Notes under the pieces: model-generated
Told to the model about the DNA's origin: nothing
Databases searched by the model: none
What the model saw: the letters and a program-made list of their open reading frames with translations, nothing else
Position numbers and translations under genes: made by a program
From: Methylomonas sp. LW13
GTDB lineage: Bacteria; Pseudomonadota; Gammaproteobacteria; Methylococcales; Methylomonadaceae
NCBI RefSeq assembly: GCF_016865255.1
Contig: NZ_CP033381.1
Coordinates: forward strand, 3,038,001-3,102,000
DNA length: 64,000 nucleotides
Direction: 5' to 3'
Shown here: in pieces, positions 8,839 through 17,691 of the stretch
Layout: every line of letters begins with the position of its first letter
How positions within the stretch are numbered: the stretch's first letter is position 1

Positions 8839-9500
8839 AGCTTGTCACCGAAGATGTAGCCTTGCCCACGCCGGGTAGCGATCAAATCCTTACCCAATTT
8901 ACGCCGTAACCGATTGATATACACTTCGATAACGTTGCTGGCCGGGTCACCGTCACATTCGTAGACGTGCTCAAGTAAATGGGTTTTGGTAAGCAACTTG
9001 CCGGGATGCAGCATGAAATAGCGCAGCAAACGAAATTCGATTGCCGTCAGCTCGACATGCTCAGCACCATCAACGCTGACGGTTTGCCTGTCTTCATCCA
9101 AGGCCACGCCGCAACCACACAGTTGCGGCTGCATCATCCCGTGCATGCGCTTTAACAGGGCCTGGATGCGTGCCTGTAACTCCTCGATATGAAACGGTTT
9201 GCCTAGATAGTCGTCGGCACCCACTTTGAAGCCGTCGACTTTTTCATGCCAGGCGTCCCTGGCCGTCAGCACAATGACCGGCACATGATTACCCGCTTGG
9301 CGCCATCGTCGCAGCACTTCCAGTCCGGGCATTTTCGGCAAGCCTAAATCCAGGATGACAATATCGTAGGATTCAGTCATGCCCAAAAATTCGCCATTCT
9401 CGCCATCCATGGCCAAATCGACCGCAAACCCGGCTCTTTCCAGATCGGCTTTTAAAGATCGGGACAGGCCTGGATCGTCTTCTACCAGCAATAGTCGCAT
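8835..9500 (-). CDS. OmpR/PhoP-family response regulator
   Basis: A 221-residue DNA-binding regulator. The receiver domain (1-115) has the acidic pair EDD at 7-9, the phosphoacceptor Asp in VILDLGLPK near 51, VLTAR (Thr near 79) and GKPF with the Lys near 101. The winged-helix effector domain (about 125-218) ends ATRRGQGYIF, typical of OmpR-type proteins. Its partner is the kinase immediately downstream. It is divergent from the cytochrome gene at 9637, so the 9501-9636 gap probably holds both promoters and may carry its operator. Confidence 0.94.
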   Translation of the reverse strand: MRLLLVEDDPGLSRSLKADLERAGFAVDLAMDGENGEFLGMTESYDIVILDLGLPKMPGLEVLRRWRQAGNHVPVIVLTARDAWHEKVDGFKVGADDYLGKPFHIEELQARIQALLKRMHGMMQPQLCGCGVALDEDRQTVSVDGAEHVELTAIEFRLLRYFMLHPGKLLTKTHLLEHVYECDGDPASNVIEVYINRLRRKLGKDLIATRRGQGYIFGDKL

Positions 9501-9636
9501 AGTTGAGTCATAACAATGGTTGGTTTCAAAGATTTACTCGGAGTAAGGGTATTTTAACCCCGAACTTTTAAGATTGGATTTATCTCGGTTTCCTACACTA
9601 GCTACATCTGCAACTAAGCATGCCGAGGTAAACCAC

Positions 9637-10266
9637 ATGAATAACCAACACACCGTAGCGGTCTGGGACATTTTTATCCGTATTTTTCACTGGTCGCTGG
9701 TCGTTGCCTTTACTGTGGCCTATTTCACCAGCGAGGAAGAAAACGCTTGGCATATTTACGCCGGTTACACGGTTTTGGGTCTGATTATCTTCCGCATTCT
9801 GTGGGGAATCATCGGCAGCCGCCATGCCAGATTTAGCGACTTTGTCCGTTCTCCCGGAACTGTTCACCGCTATATTCGCGAACTGCGCGCTGGCTCCGCG
9901 AAACAGTATGTCGGCCACAATCCTTTGGGCGGCTGGATGGTCATGGCATTGCTCTCAACGCTGCTGGTTGTGACGGTCAGCGGCTTAAAAGTATATGCGA
10001 TAGAAGAAGGCCGAGGTCCGCTGGCTGCCAATCCAACAACACTAACTTTGATTAGCGCTGCCCATGCGGAAGAAAACGACGAAGAGGATGGAAAAGCAGA
10101 AACGCAAAGCCAAGATGAAGAATTTTGGGAGGAAATTCATGAAGGGGCAACCAATTTTATGCTGGTCCTAATTGCCTTACACGTAGTGGGCGTCTTTGTT
10201 TCTGGTAGAGCGCACAACGAACACTTAATCAAAGCTATGCTAACCGGAAAGAAATCAATTAAATGA
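9637..10266 (+). CDS. Cytochrome b561-type membrane protein
   Basis: A 209-residue di-haem b-type cytochrome of the bacterial b561/hydrogenase b-subunit family, expected to pass electrons between the quinone pool and a c-type or soluble partner. Four membrane segments are visible. Likely haem ligands are the His in IRIFHWSLV, those near GSRHARFSDF, and LIALHVVG in the last helix. An unusually acidic insertion (about residues 140-168, rich in Glu/Asp/Gln) precedes the last helix. ATG 9637 follows GAGG at good spacing, while an upstream in-frame start at 9574 lacks support. Confidence 0.82.
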   Translation: MNNQHTVAVWDIFIRIFHWSLVVAFTVAYFTSEEENAWHIYAGYTVLGLIIFRILWGIIGSRHARFSDFVRSPGTVHRYIRELRAGSAKQYVGHNPLGGWMVMALLSTLLVVTVSGLKVYAIEEGRGPLAANPTTLTLISAAHAEENDEEDGKAETQSQDEEFWEEIHEGATNFMLVLIALHVVGVFVSGRAHNEHLIKAMLTGKKSIK

Positions 10267-10535
10267 CACTAAAAATGTGAGATTTCCCACAATTTTAATT
10301 TTGAATTCATTTTCCATTGTTATAAGTCCCGCGACTTTTAGTTGTCTAAATATGTCGAAATCGACTTTTGAGTTTAGGCAACTGACTACGTGCCTTGCGG
10401 TAAGACTTCTTAGCTTTTTGACTTAGTCAGGCTTTATCTCGGCCTATCAAAATCAGGAGGTCGTCGGTTCACCCCGCCAAGTTTCATTGTTAGTTAAAGT
10501 CAATTGACACACCACAAACCTACAGGGAACACTCA
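10267..10535. other. Intergenic region upstream of the dockerin gene
   Basis: 269 bases without a supported gene. The segment is AT-rich near 10270-10320, then holds a loose inverted pairing of GTCTAAA and TTTAGGC (about 10342-10378), and an AGGAGG near 10455 not followed by a usable start. AGGGAAC just before ATG 10536 could be the ribosome site. It probably holds the promoter and 5' leader of the dockerin/cohesin pair. No known riboswitch was recognised. Confidence 0.4.
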
Positions 10536-12005
10536 ATGAAACAGATGACATTCTTACTGCCATTGCTGGCGCTCGGCTCTATTGCCGAGGCAAGCGACAT
10601 CAGGGGCGGGCTGGGCAACTTTGACGCACTGAATCACACCGGCGGTCCGGTCTACGGCATAGAAATAGAACTCGACGATACAAACAGCAAAGATGTAGTC
10701 AGCACCTACCCAGGTAATCATTACGGTTACGGAAAAATACGGGAAGACCTCAGCGACCCGGCGCACCCCAAAACCTTCGTACGTTACGAAAAAGACGGTG
10801 CCTTCACCAATCCCTATCCAATCGGCAGTACCTTGTATTGCTACGATTTAAGCAAAAATGTCGGCTGCGAACATTTTGGGGTGCACTTTGCCTACTCCGC
10901 CACCACGCCTTATAGCGCGGTCAAATACAACTGGCTGGTCAAGGATGGCAGCGGCAAACTGTTTGTTGGCCCCGCGCTGCAGTTGAATACACCGGTATTC
11001 GACTACACCCCACCGACCACTGACTTCCCTGCTCAAGTCGTGGCAACCATGCCGGCTCCGGTTGTTCCGCAAAGCGTCGTAAAAGAATTTGGCGAACCCA
11101 GTTGGGTGAAGGTTATTAAAACTAAAACTCACAACGCTCGGGTTTTGGCCTTAGGCGCACTGATCAGTGATGATCATGACCACGACGGTCTAGCAGACTG
11201 GACCAATGGCGAGCCGGACGAAGTCGAATCTGAATGGTATTTGCTGCAATCCCACAATGGTGTCAGCAACGCCAAATCCGAATTGCGTGGCGGCAGCGAC
11301 AGCATGGGCAACAACGCCGAAGAAGTCGTCACCCGCCGTTATGAGTTTTATGCCTATGGCGGTCCCGCCGCGTCCATTGATGGCGAAAAGGGTGAAGCCA
11401 TGTGCGATGCGGTCGGAACGGATAATCTGCACGGCGACGGCGTAGTGGAAGTAACCGATGCCAACGGCGGCTCTCATGAATTCGATTGTTCGACTGCGGA
11501 AATCGTCGGCGCCTATCAAGGTTCGCAAATGACGGAATTCGTGGCTATCTCGCCCTTCGCAATGGTCGATGCGCTGCAAAACGGCAATGTCAACGAAGTG
11601 TTTCCGGAGCGGCCCACCGTTAGTGGCGGCAACACCCCTTACGTGGTCAACGTCAGCGCCGGCGCATTACCAAACGGCTTGACTCTTGCGCAAGACACAG
11701 GCCTGTTATCAGGCGTGCCTTCCAAGGTAGGCATTTTCAACTTTACCGTCTCAGCAAACGATGCCGATAACACCAGCGCATCTAAAGCTTTTACCGTGAA
11801 AGTAACAGGCCCCGGCGATACGGATCGCGATAACGACATCGACATGAACGATTTGAACGCCATCAAAGCCAAATACGGCAAAGTGGTAGCAGCCAACGAC
11901 CCCGCTGATCTGAATGGCGATTTGCGAGTCAATATTATCGATTACAGAAAGGCAGCTTCGCTTTGTACTTTGCCGCAATGTGCCGTGGTCAACCCTGCGC
12001 CCTAG
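10536..12005 (+). CDS. Secreted protein with putative Ig domain and C-terminal dockerin
   Basis: A 489-residue exported protein. Residues 1-19 are a signal peptide. Residues 20-345 are an unrecognised ectodomain with a Ca-loop-like DDHDHDGLADW near 212. Residues about 350-425 carry a putative Ig-like (He_PIG) domain with NGLTLAQDTGLLSGVPSKVG. Residues 428-485 are a dockerin type I domain with two Ca2+ loops, DTDRDNDIDMNDL and ADLNGDLRVNIIDY. Dockerins bind cohesins, and the next gene encodes a cohesin-like domain 63 bases downstream. No catalytic domain is visible, so this may be a structural or adhesive surface component. Confidence 0.78.
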   Translation: MKQMTFLLPLLALGSIAEASDIRGGLGNFDALNHTGGPVYGIEIELDDTNSKDVVSTYPGNHYGYGKIREDLSDPAHPKTFVRYEKDGAFTNPYPIGSTLYCYDLSKNVGCEHFGVHFAYSATTPYSAVKYNWLVKDGSGKLFVGPALQLNTPVFDYTPPTTDFPAQVVATMPAPVVPQSVVKEFGEPSWVKVIKTKTHNARVLALGALISDDHDHDGLADWTNGEPDEVESEWYLLQSHNGVSNAKSELRGGSDSMGNNAEEVVTRRYEFYAYGGPAASIDGEKGEAMCDAVGTDNLHGDGVVEVTDANGGSHEFDCSTAEIVGAYQGSQMTEFVAISPFAMVDALQNGNVNEVFPERPTVSGGNTPYVVNVSAGALPNGLTLAQDTGLLSGVPSKVGIFNFTVSANDADNTSASKAFTVKVTGPGDTDRDNDIDMNDLNAIKAKYGKVVAANDPADLNGDLRVNIIDYRKAASLCTLPQCAVVNPAP

Positions 12006-12068
12006 CCCATTTTTTGAATCAGTTTGCCGGAGCGATTGGCTCCGGTTTCCAGCCCTACGGAATATTTT

Positions 12069-12689
12069 ATGAACAAACATTTACTTACCAAACTACTTGC
12101 GCTGGCATTCGTCGGGTTTTTCCAGACCACCGAAGCGGCCACCCTTAATCTTAAATTTTCTGACGACACGAATATCCGCTCATTCGCTAAAGGCTCTATT
12201 TTCGATGTGAATATTTATATTAATAACGTTGCTGATTTGGCGGGCTTCGATTTCGATCTGACCTACAACAGCACCAATCTATCGGCGCAATTGCTAAGCA
12301 GTGGCAGTATTTTTGGCACTGACACCGAAAGTCTGGCGAACAGCATTACCCCAGGCTCGGGCGCAACCTTGGGGAAAATTCATTTTGCCGAAATGCTGTC
12401 GGGCAGCGTCGCAACCGGTTTAAATATCTCTGAGCCCACCTTGCTGGGCACCGTCAAATTTCAAGCGCTCAATGTCAGCGCGGGGAATGCCTTAAGCATA
12501 ATCCCCGACCCGATCTATACGCCGGCACAACTACTATTTCTCTCCGATGGTAGCGGGCCCGCCACAACCATCACAGGCGCTACTGTCCACGTCACTGCCG
12601 CACCAGCCGCTGTTCCGTTGCCTGCCTCTGTCTTCTTGTTTGTTCCGGCGCTGTTAGGCGTATTCGGCTTTGGGAAAAAACCAATTTAA
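12069..12689 (+). CDS. Cohesin-domain protein with VPLPA-CTERM sorting tail
   Basis: A 206-residue exported protein. A signal peptide (1-22, ending TTEA) is followed by a cohesin-type beta domain (about 24-175): a KGSIFDVNIYINNV strand, then AGFDFDLTYNSTNL, then GKIHFAEML. The C-terminus has the tripartite sorting signal: VPLPA, a hydrophobic span, then GKKP. VPLPA-CTERM tails are processed by exosortases in exopolysaccharide-producing Gram-negatives (established for the class). ATG 12069 gives a proper signal peptide, unlike the upstream ATG at 12024. It is the likely surface anchor for the dockerin protein just upstream. Confidence 0.8.
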   Translation: MNKHLLTKLLALAFVGFFQTTEAATLNLKFSDDTNIRSFAKGSIFDVNIYINNVADLAGFDFDLTYNSTNLSAQLLSSGSIFGTDTESLANSITPGSGATLGKIHFAEMLSGSVATGLNISEPTLLGTVKFQALNVSAGNALSIIPDPIYTPAQLLFLSDGSGPATTITGATVHVTAAPAAVPLPASVFLFVPALLGVFGFGKKPI

Positions 12690-12726
12690 AAGCCATAAAG
12701 CAGTTCGCCGGGTTATCGCACCGATT

Positions 12727-12744
12727 TTGTCCGTCGACGGACAA
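12727..12744. repeat. Perfect 18-bp palindrome
   Basis: TTGTCCGTCGACGGACAA is its own reverse complement. It sits 37 bases after the cohesin stop and 16 bases before the terminator stem. It could be an operator for aas or an extra hairpin at the 3' end of the cohesin transcript. Nothing in the sequence decides between these. Confidence 0.6.
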
Positions 12745-12759
12745 GGTGGTAGCAATGTC

Positions 12760-12790
12760 AAAAGCCATCCCTTGGGGATGGCTTTTTCGT
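12760..12790 (+). terminator. Rho-independent terminator after the dockerin/cohesin pair
   Basis: A 12-bp perfect stem (AAAAGCCATCCC / GGGATGGCTTTT) with a 3-base loop, followed by TTTTTCGTTTTT. It closes the dockerin/cohesin transcript before aas. Confidence 0.9.
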
Positions 12791-12899
12791 TTTTAGGAGG
12801 CAAAGGGAAAATTAAATTGAACAACGTTTAGTTTATCGTTATAGTGCCTTCCGGCAAATCGCAATCTGTCTGCTAATATGCGCTTACGGGAGGAATATC

Positions 12900-15053
12900 A
12901 TGTTAAAAATTGTTTTACGCTGGCTGTTGACGCTAGTCTATCGAGTCAAGGTCCACGGGCTGGAAAATTACGCTAAAGCCGGCAACCGCGTGTTGATCGT
13001 CGCCAACCACACTTCATTTCTCGATCCTTTGCTGCTGGGCGTGTTTTTGCCGGACGACATCACCTTTGCGATCAATACCCAAATCTCTGAACGCTGGTGG
13101 CTAAAGCCATTTTTGCGTTTATCCAAAGTGTTTCCGATGGATCCAACGCACCCCTTGTCTTTAAAGGCGTTGATTCATCATTTGCAAAGCGATACCAAAA
13201 CCGTGATTTTTCCGGAAGGCCGGATCACCGTGACCGGCTCCTTGATGAAAATCTACGACGGCACCGGCATGGTTGCCGATAAATCGGGGGCAACCTTGTT
13301 GCCGATTCGCATCGACGGCGCTGAATACAGCCGCTTTTCCAAGCTGGGCAGCGTGCGTCAACACTGGTTTCCGCGCATCACCATTCATATTCAGCCGCCA
13401 GCCTTGATCGAGACTCACGGCGATGTGACCGGCAAAGCCCGCCGCAAGCATAGCGGCCACATCCTGGCTGACATCATGACGGAAATGATGTTTGCCACCA
13501 GCCATTATCAACAAACCATCTTTGCGGCCTTATTGGAAGCTCGGGCTTTACATGGCGGGCGTTACACCGTTGCTGAGGATCTGGAACGCAAGCCACTAAG
13601 CTACGACGCACTGATCACCCGCAGCATCATCGTAGGCAAACTAGTCAAAACCCTCACGCAAACCGGCGAGAATGTCGGCGTGTTGCTGCCCAATAGCTGT
13701 AAGACGCTGAACGTGGTACTGGGTTTACAGATTTATCAGCGGGTACCGGCGATGCTGAATTATTCAATCGGCGCCGCCGGCATGGCCGCCGCTTGCCGCA
13801 CCGGACAAATCAAACTTGTGCTGACTTCGCGCAAATTCATTGAATTAGCGAAACTGGGAGACGAAGCCGCAACGCTGGCACAACACGTCAAATTAATTTA
13901 TTTGGAAGACTTGGCGACATCACTAACAAGTGTCGACAAAATCATCGGCTTGCTACAGGCTAAAACCGCAAGATTTTGGTACAAAAGCCAGGACTACGAT
14001 GCTGACGATGCGGCCGTCGTACTGTTTACTTCAGGTTCGGAAGGCTTACCGAAAGGCGTGGTGTTGTCGCATGCCAATATCCTGGCCAATCATAAACAAA
14101 TCAGAGCGCGCATTGATTTCGGACCGGGGGATGTGGTGTTGAATTTTCTGCCGATGTTCCATTCCTTCGGCTTCACGGTCGGCACGATGATGCCGATATT
14201 GAACGGCATGACCAGCTTTTTTTACCCGTCGCCACTGCATTATGCGGTGATTCCGGAGATGGCATACGAGGTAGGCGCGACCATCATGTTCGGCACCAAT
14301 ACCTTTTTGGCGGCATATGCCAAAAAAGCCCATCCTTACGATTTTTACTCATTGCGTTACGTGGTAGCCGGCGCCGAAAAATTGCAAGAAACCACCCGCA
14401 CCACTTGGTTGGATAAATTCGGTATCCGTATCTTGGAAGGTTACGGCGCCACGGAAACCTCGCCGGTAACCTCGGTAAACACGCCGATGGACTACAAGGC
14501 TGGAAGCGTCGGCCGCTTCATGCCCGATATGTTGCATAAATTGGAACCGGTGCCTGGCATTGAGAACGCCGGTAAATTGCATGTTGCCGGCCCCAACATT
14601 ATGAAAGGTTATCTACTGCCGGACAATCCCGGAGTTTTGGTACCGCCTTGCTCCGCTGCTTTCGGCGAAGGTTGGTACGATACCGGCGACATCGTGCATG
14701 TCGACGAGGAAGGCTTTATTCACATTCAAGGCCGCAGCAAGCGCTTTGCGAAAATTGGCGGCGAAATGGTCTCGCTGACTGCGGTGGAACAATTGGCTAT
14801 CCACGCTTGGCCGGAAGCGCAGCATGTGGTGGTCAGTTTGCCCGATCCAAAAAAAGGCGAACAACTGGTATTGTTGACCACGCGCCGCGACGCCAACGCG
14901 AAACAGTTGGCCGAAGCCTCCACCGGCGTCGCCACCATCAATTTACCCAAAAAAGTGTTTGTGCTCGATAAACTGCCGGTATTGGCGACCGGAAAAACCG
15001 ATTATCCTGGTGCGACAGCCTTAGCAGCCGAATTACTGATGTCGGACCAATAA
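12900..15053 (+). CDS. aas: Bifunctional acyl-ACP--phospholipid acyltransferase / acyl-ACP synthetase
   Basis: A 717-residue inner-membrane enzyme that re-acylates lysophospholipids. The N-terminal PlsC-type acyltransferase domain has VANHTSFLDPLL (HX4D, near 38) and IFPEGRIT (near 103). The C-terminal AMP-binding domain has LFTSGSEGLPKGVVLSH near 378 and EGYGATETSP near 515, with YDTGDI further on. Length matches E. coli Aas (about 719). GGAGGA precedes the ATG. lplT, its usual partner, lies downstream but is separated by an unrelated NYN gene that starts 4 bases after this stop. Confidence 0.95.
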   Translation: MLKIVLRWLLTLVYRVKVHGLENYAKAGNRVLIVANHTSFLDPLLLGVFLPDDITFAINTQISERWWLKPFLRLSKVFPMDPTHPLSLKALIHHLQSDTKTVIFPEGRITVTGSLMKIYDGTGMVADKSGATLLPIRIDGAEYSRFSKLGSVRQHWFPRITIHIQPPALIETHGDVTGKARRKHSGHILADIMTEMMFATSHYQQTIFAALLEARALHGGRYTVAEDLERKPLSYDALITRSIIVGKLVKTLTQTGENVGVLLPNSCKTLNVVLGLQIYQRVPAMLNYSIGAAGMAAACRTGQIKLVLTSRKFIELAKLGDEAATLAQHVKLIYLEDLATSLTSVDKIIGLLQAKTARFWYKSQDYDADDAAVVLFTSGSEGLPKGVVLSHANILANHKQIRARIDFGPGDVVLNFLPMFHSFGFTVGTMMPILNGMTSFFYPSPLHYAVIPEMAYEVGATIMFGTNTFLAAYAKKAHPYDFYSLRYVVAGAEKLQETTRTTWLDKFGIRILEGYGATETSPVTSVNTPMDYKAGSVGRFMPDMLHKLEPVPGIENAGKLHVAGPNIMKGYLLPDNPGVLVPPCSAAFGEGWYDTGDIVHVDEEGFIHIQGRSKRFAKIGGEMVSLTAVEQLAIHAWPEAQHVVVSLPDPKKGEQLVLLTTRRDANAKQLAEASTGVATINLPKKVFVLDKLPVLATGKTDYPGATALAAELLMSDQ

Positions 15054-15056
15054 AAT

Positions 15057-15830
15057 ATGTTCAACGCTGAAAAGAGACTCGCTGTTTTGATTGACGCTGA
15101 AAATACTCGTCTGGCTTCTCTTGAAGCAATTATTACTGAACTCTCAAAATACGGATATATCGTCGTAAAAAGGGCATATGGTGATTGGGCCTGTCCAGCG
15201 CTAAAAAATTGGAAAGAGCCTCTAAACGAGTTGGCAATTCAACCAATACAACAGTTTTCTTATACTCAAGGTAAAAACTCATCCGACGCTGCTTTAATTA
15301 TCGACGCAATGGATTTGTTATATTCTAATAAATTCAATGCTTTTGCACTTATTTCAAGTGATAGTGACTTCACTCGACTAGCAACCCGTTTAAAGGAATC
15401 ACAACTTCACGTTTATGGTGTTGGAGAAAGAAAAACCCCTATGGCGTTTCGAAATGCCTGCGATGACTTCATCTACATTGACGTTTTAACCACTTTGGAC
15501 ACTGATGATGAAGACAGAGATTTAGATAAAAACCAACAGGTGATAAAAACACAATGGACAAGGCAGCAACTGTGTATGGATACAAAGTTAATTAATATGC
15601 TTAGAAACGCAGCTAAGGAATGTTCAAACGAAAATGGATGGGCACTTTTAGGTCTAGCTGGAAGTTTAATAAAACGCCAATTTCCAGATTTTGATCCTAG
15701 AAATTATGGCTACATAAAACTTTCAAGTCTAATTGACGCCACTGCTCTGTTTGAAATAACGCATGAAAAAATGAAGGGTACTAACGCAACCAGGATGTCC
15801 TATCGCGACAAGAGGCTACAAAAAATCTGA
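15057..15830 (+). CDS. NYN-domain nuclease-like protein with LOTUS/OST-HTH domain
   Basis: A 257-residue cytoplasmic protein. The NYN (PIN-like) domain spans about 6-140: AVLIDAENTR with the first acidic residue, SYTQGKNSSDAALIIDAMDLL, and ALISSDSDFTRLATRL with the acidic cluster. Residues about 175-245 form a LOTUS/OST-HTH RNA-binding domain (ENGWALLGLAGSLIKRQ, PDFDPRNYGYIKL). Members are predicted RNases. The gene is clearly AT-richer than its neighbours and splits the aas-lplT pair, which suggests acquisition by transfer. It may be an RNA-degrading housekeeping or defence factor; the sequence does not say which. Confidence 0.88.
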   Translation: MFNAEKRLAVLIDAENTRLASLEAIITELSKYGYIVVKRAYGDWACPALKNWKEPLNELAIQPIQQFSYTQGKNSSDAALIIDAMDLLYSNKFNAFALISSDSDFTRLATRLKESQLHVYGVGERKTPMAFRNACDDFIYIDVLTTLDTDDEDRDLDKNQQVIKTQWTRQQLCMDTKLINMLRNAAKECSNENGWALLGLAGSLIKRQFPDFDPRNYGYIKLSSLIDATALFEITHEKMKGTNATRMSYRDKRLQKI

Positions 15831-15879
15831 CCACTTTTCCGATAAGAGTATAAATTTTTCAAGCTAGGGACCATTTCGA

Positions 15880-17055
15880 ATGAGCAAACACATCTATCCC
15901 CTTTTAATCGCGCAATTCCTCTCGGCATTTGCCGACAACGCCATATTGTTTACAGTCATCGCCATGGTGATGCAGGATGCGCACCCGGTTAGTTGGTACG
16001 TGCCGGCACTACAAAGCGTGTTTCTGGTGGCATTCGTAGTGTTGGCGCCCTGGGTGGGTGGGTTTGCCGACAGCCATGCTAAATCGCGGGTGTTGATTGT
16101 CGCCAATCTGATCAAGGCTTGCGGTGCCGGCTTATTGTTATTTAAAGTCGAACCACTGTTAGCTTATTGTGTAGTGGGAGTCGGCGCTGCGTTGTACAGC
16201 CCAGCCAAGTATGGGATTTTACCGGAACTGGCAGGACATGACGGCTTGGTGAAAGCCAATAGCTGGATAGAAGGATCGACTATTCTGGCGATATTGACCG
16301 GCATGGTGGTGGGCGCCAAGCTGGCCGATCATTCCACCACTTGGGCCTTGCTTGTAACAATATTATTGTTTTTGATTTCTGCTGCCACCACCTTATTCTT
16401 GCCGATAGGCTTACGTAAAGCGCCACCGTCCGGCTCGAAAATCAGGCTGTTCTACTTGGAAGTTAAAACATTTCTGGCAATGCCACGCTCACGCTTCGCG
16501 GTGCTGGGCGCATCCCTTTTTTGGGCAGCAGCAGCCAGTGTGCGGGTGATTATCATCGCCTGGGCGCCGTTGGTGTTAATGACGCATAACGCCAGCGATA
16601 TTGCCAATCTCACGCTATTTTTGGCTATCGGTATCATCGCCGGTTCAGTCCTGGTCCCACGCTTGATTCCGCTGGAACATTTGCGCCGCGCCCGCATCCC
16701 GGCCTATCTGATGAGCATCTTCATCATCGCCCTGAGTTTCACGGAAGCAGTCTGGCCGGCGCGTTTTGTGTTGTTTTTAATGGGTATGGCAGGCGGCATG
16801 TTTATCGTCCCAATAAACGCTGCTTTACAGGAGATCGGCCAACAAAGCATAGGCAGCGGCGGTGCGGTAGCGATGCAGAATTTTTTCCAGAATGTAGCAA
16901 TGCTATTGTCGGTCGGCGGCTACACCCTGGCGGCGGCCGAACAAGTAACGCCGATTACAGCACTAATCGGCTTGGGCTTGCTACTACTGGCGGCTACTTT
17001 TCTGGTGGTTTGGCATTTACCTGAAGTGGAGCAAGCGCCTTCCAGCCTTGAATAA
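15880..17055 (+). CDS. lplT: Lysophospholipid transporter, MFS family
   Basis: A 391-residue inner-membrane permease with about 12 hydrophobic spans. It flips lysophospholipids inward for re-acylation by Aas. The start MSKHIYPLLIAQFLSAFADNAILFTVIAMV matches the LplT N-terminus, and a short GFADSHAKSR loop with RVLIVANLIKACGAG follows. The aas gene two positions upstream confirms the assignment. The 3' end overlaps the convergent tetR-type gene by 62 bases. Confidence 0.93.
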   Translation: MSKHIYPLLIAQFLSAFADNAILFTVIAMVMQDAHPVSWYVPALQSVFLVAFVVLAPWVGGFADSHAKSRVLIVANLIKACGAGLLLFKVEPLLAYCVVGVGAALYSPAKYGILPELAGHDGLVKANSWIEGSTILAILTGMVVGAKLADHSTTWALLVTILLFLISAATTLFLPIGLRKAPPSGSKIRLFYLEVKTFLAMPRSRFAVLGASLFWAAAASVRVIIIAWAPLVLMTHNASDIANLTLFLAIGIIAGSVLVPRLIPLEHLRRARIPAYLMSIFIIALSFTEAVWPARFVLFLMGMAGGMFIVPINAALQEIGQQSIGSGGAVAMQNFFQNVAMLLSVGGYTLAAAEQVTPITALIGLGLLLLAATFLVVWHLPEVEQAPSSLE

Positions 17056-17623
17056 AGGTTTGCACCAACAAATCCACGCTTAACTTGGATGCTGCAATGT
17101 CGCTGACTTGCGGTTTGGCGGTTAGCGACAAAATACAGATGCCATGCACGCCGCTCCACAAAGTTCTGGCTGCCAGCCGGCTATGTTCCGCGGAGCTGCC
17201 GGGTGTAAGCTGGATAAACAACACCTCGACAATCGCAAACATCTGCTCCACCTTTTGTAGATACCAGTCAGGCTGAGGCTCCTCGCTCTGAATATCGAAG
17301 ATCATTCGCCAGCGATTGAAATGCTGGGCGGCAAAATTTAGATAAGTTTCCGCCAAGATCAGAATATTTTCCTCGACACTGGCGGACGGTTCACAGTGAA
17401 GCAATTGTTTAGCCAACTCATCCAATGTGCGGCCTTTGACGTGGGTCAGCAAATCGTTCATATTGGCAAATACCATATAAATGCTGCCCACGGTATAGCC
17501 GATTTCCATCGCGATTTTGCGCACGGTCAGAGCGCTATAGCCGTCCTCTATAACGATGGTTTCTGCGGCGACCAGCACCATTTCCTTGATTTGTTCCTGA
17601 CTATGTTCGCTTCTTCTTGCCAT
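16994..17623 (-). CDS. TetR-family transcriptional regulator
   Basis: A 209-residue repressor-type protein. The N-terminal helix-turn-helix is MARRSEHSQEQIKEMVLVAAETI, then YSALTVRKIAMEIGYTVGSIYMVFANMNDLL. The C-terminal ligand domain includes a WSGVHGI segment (near 165) typical of TetR_C_33-like proteins. ATG 17623 gives the expected N-terminus; 12 further codons of open frame are not needed. It is divergent from the Nudix gene and convergent with lplT, so lplT/aas or its own gene are plausible targets. The ligand is unknown. Confidence 0.87.
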   Translation of the reverse strand: MARRSEHSQEQIKEMVLVAAETIVIEDGYSALTVRKIAMEIGYTVGSIYMVFANMNDLLTHVKGRTLDELAKQLLHCEPSASVEENILILAETYLNFAAQHFNRWRMIFDIQSEEPQPDWYLQKVEQMFAIVEVLFIQLTPGSSAEHSRLAARTLWSGVHGICILSLTAKPQVSDIAASKLSVDLLVQTFIQGWKALAPLQVNAKPPEK

Positions 17624-17691
17624 ATGTTCTCTGCGACATGCACTAAAAACAGCTACCATACACGACCTTGCCTCAGGAATCGATAGTTTAC

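Noticed and set aside
7495..9500. Assignment of the two-component pair as PhoPQ
   Set aside because: The sensor domain lacks a visible acidic Mg2+-binding patch, and OmpR-type pairs cannot be told apart by eye, so only a family call is given.
10440..10500. A tRNA T-arm-like run (GGTCGTCGGTTCACC) upstream of the dockerin gene
   Set aside because: No acceptor stem, D-arm or anticodon arm can be built around it.
10342..10535. c-di-GMP or other riboswitch upstream of the dockerin gene
   Set aside because: The conserved core of known riboswitch classes could not be found; only weak inverted pairings.
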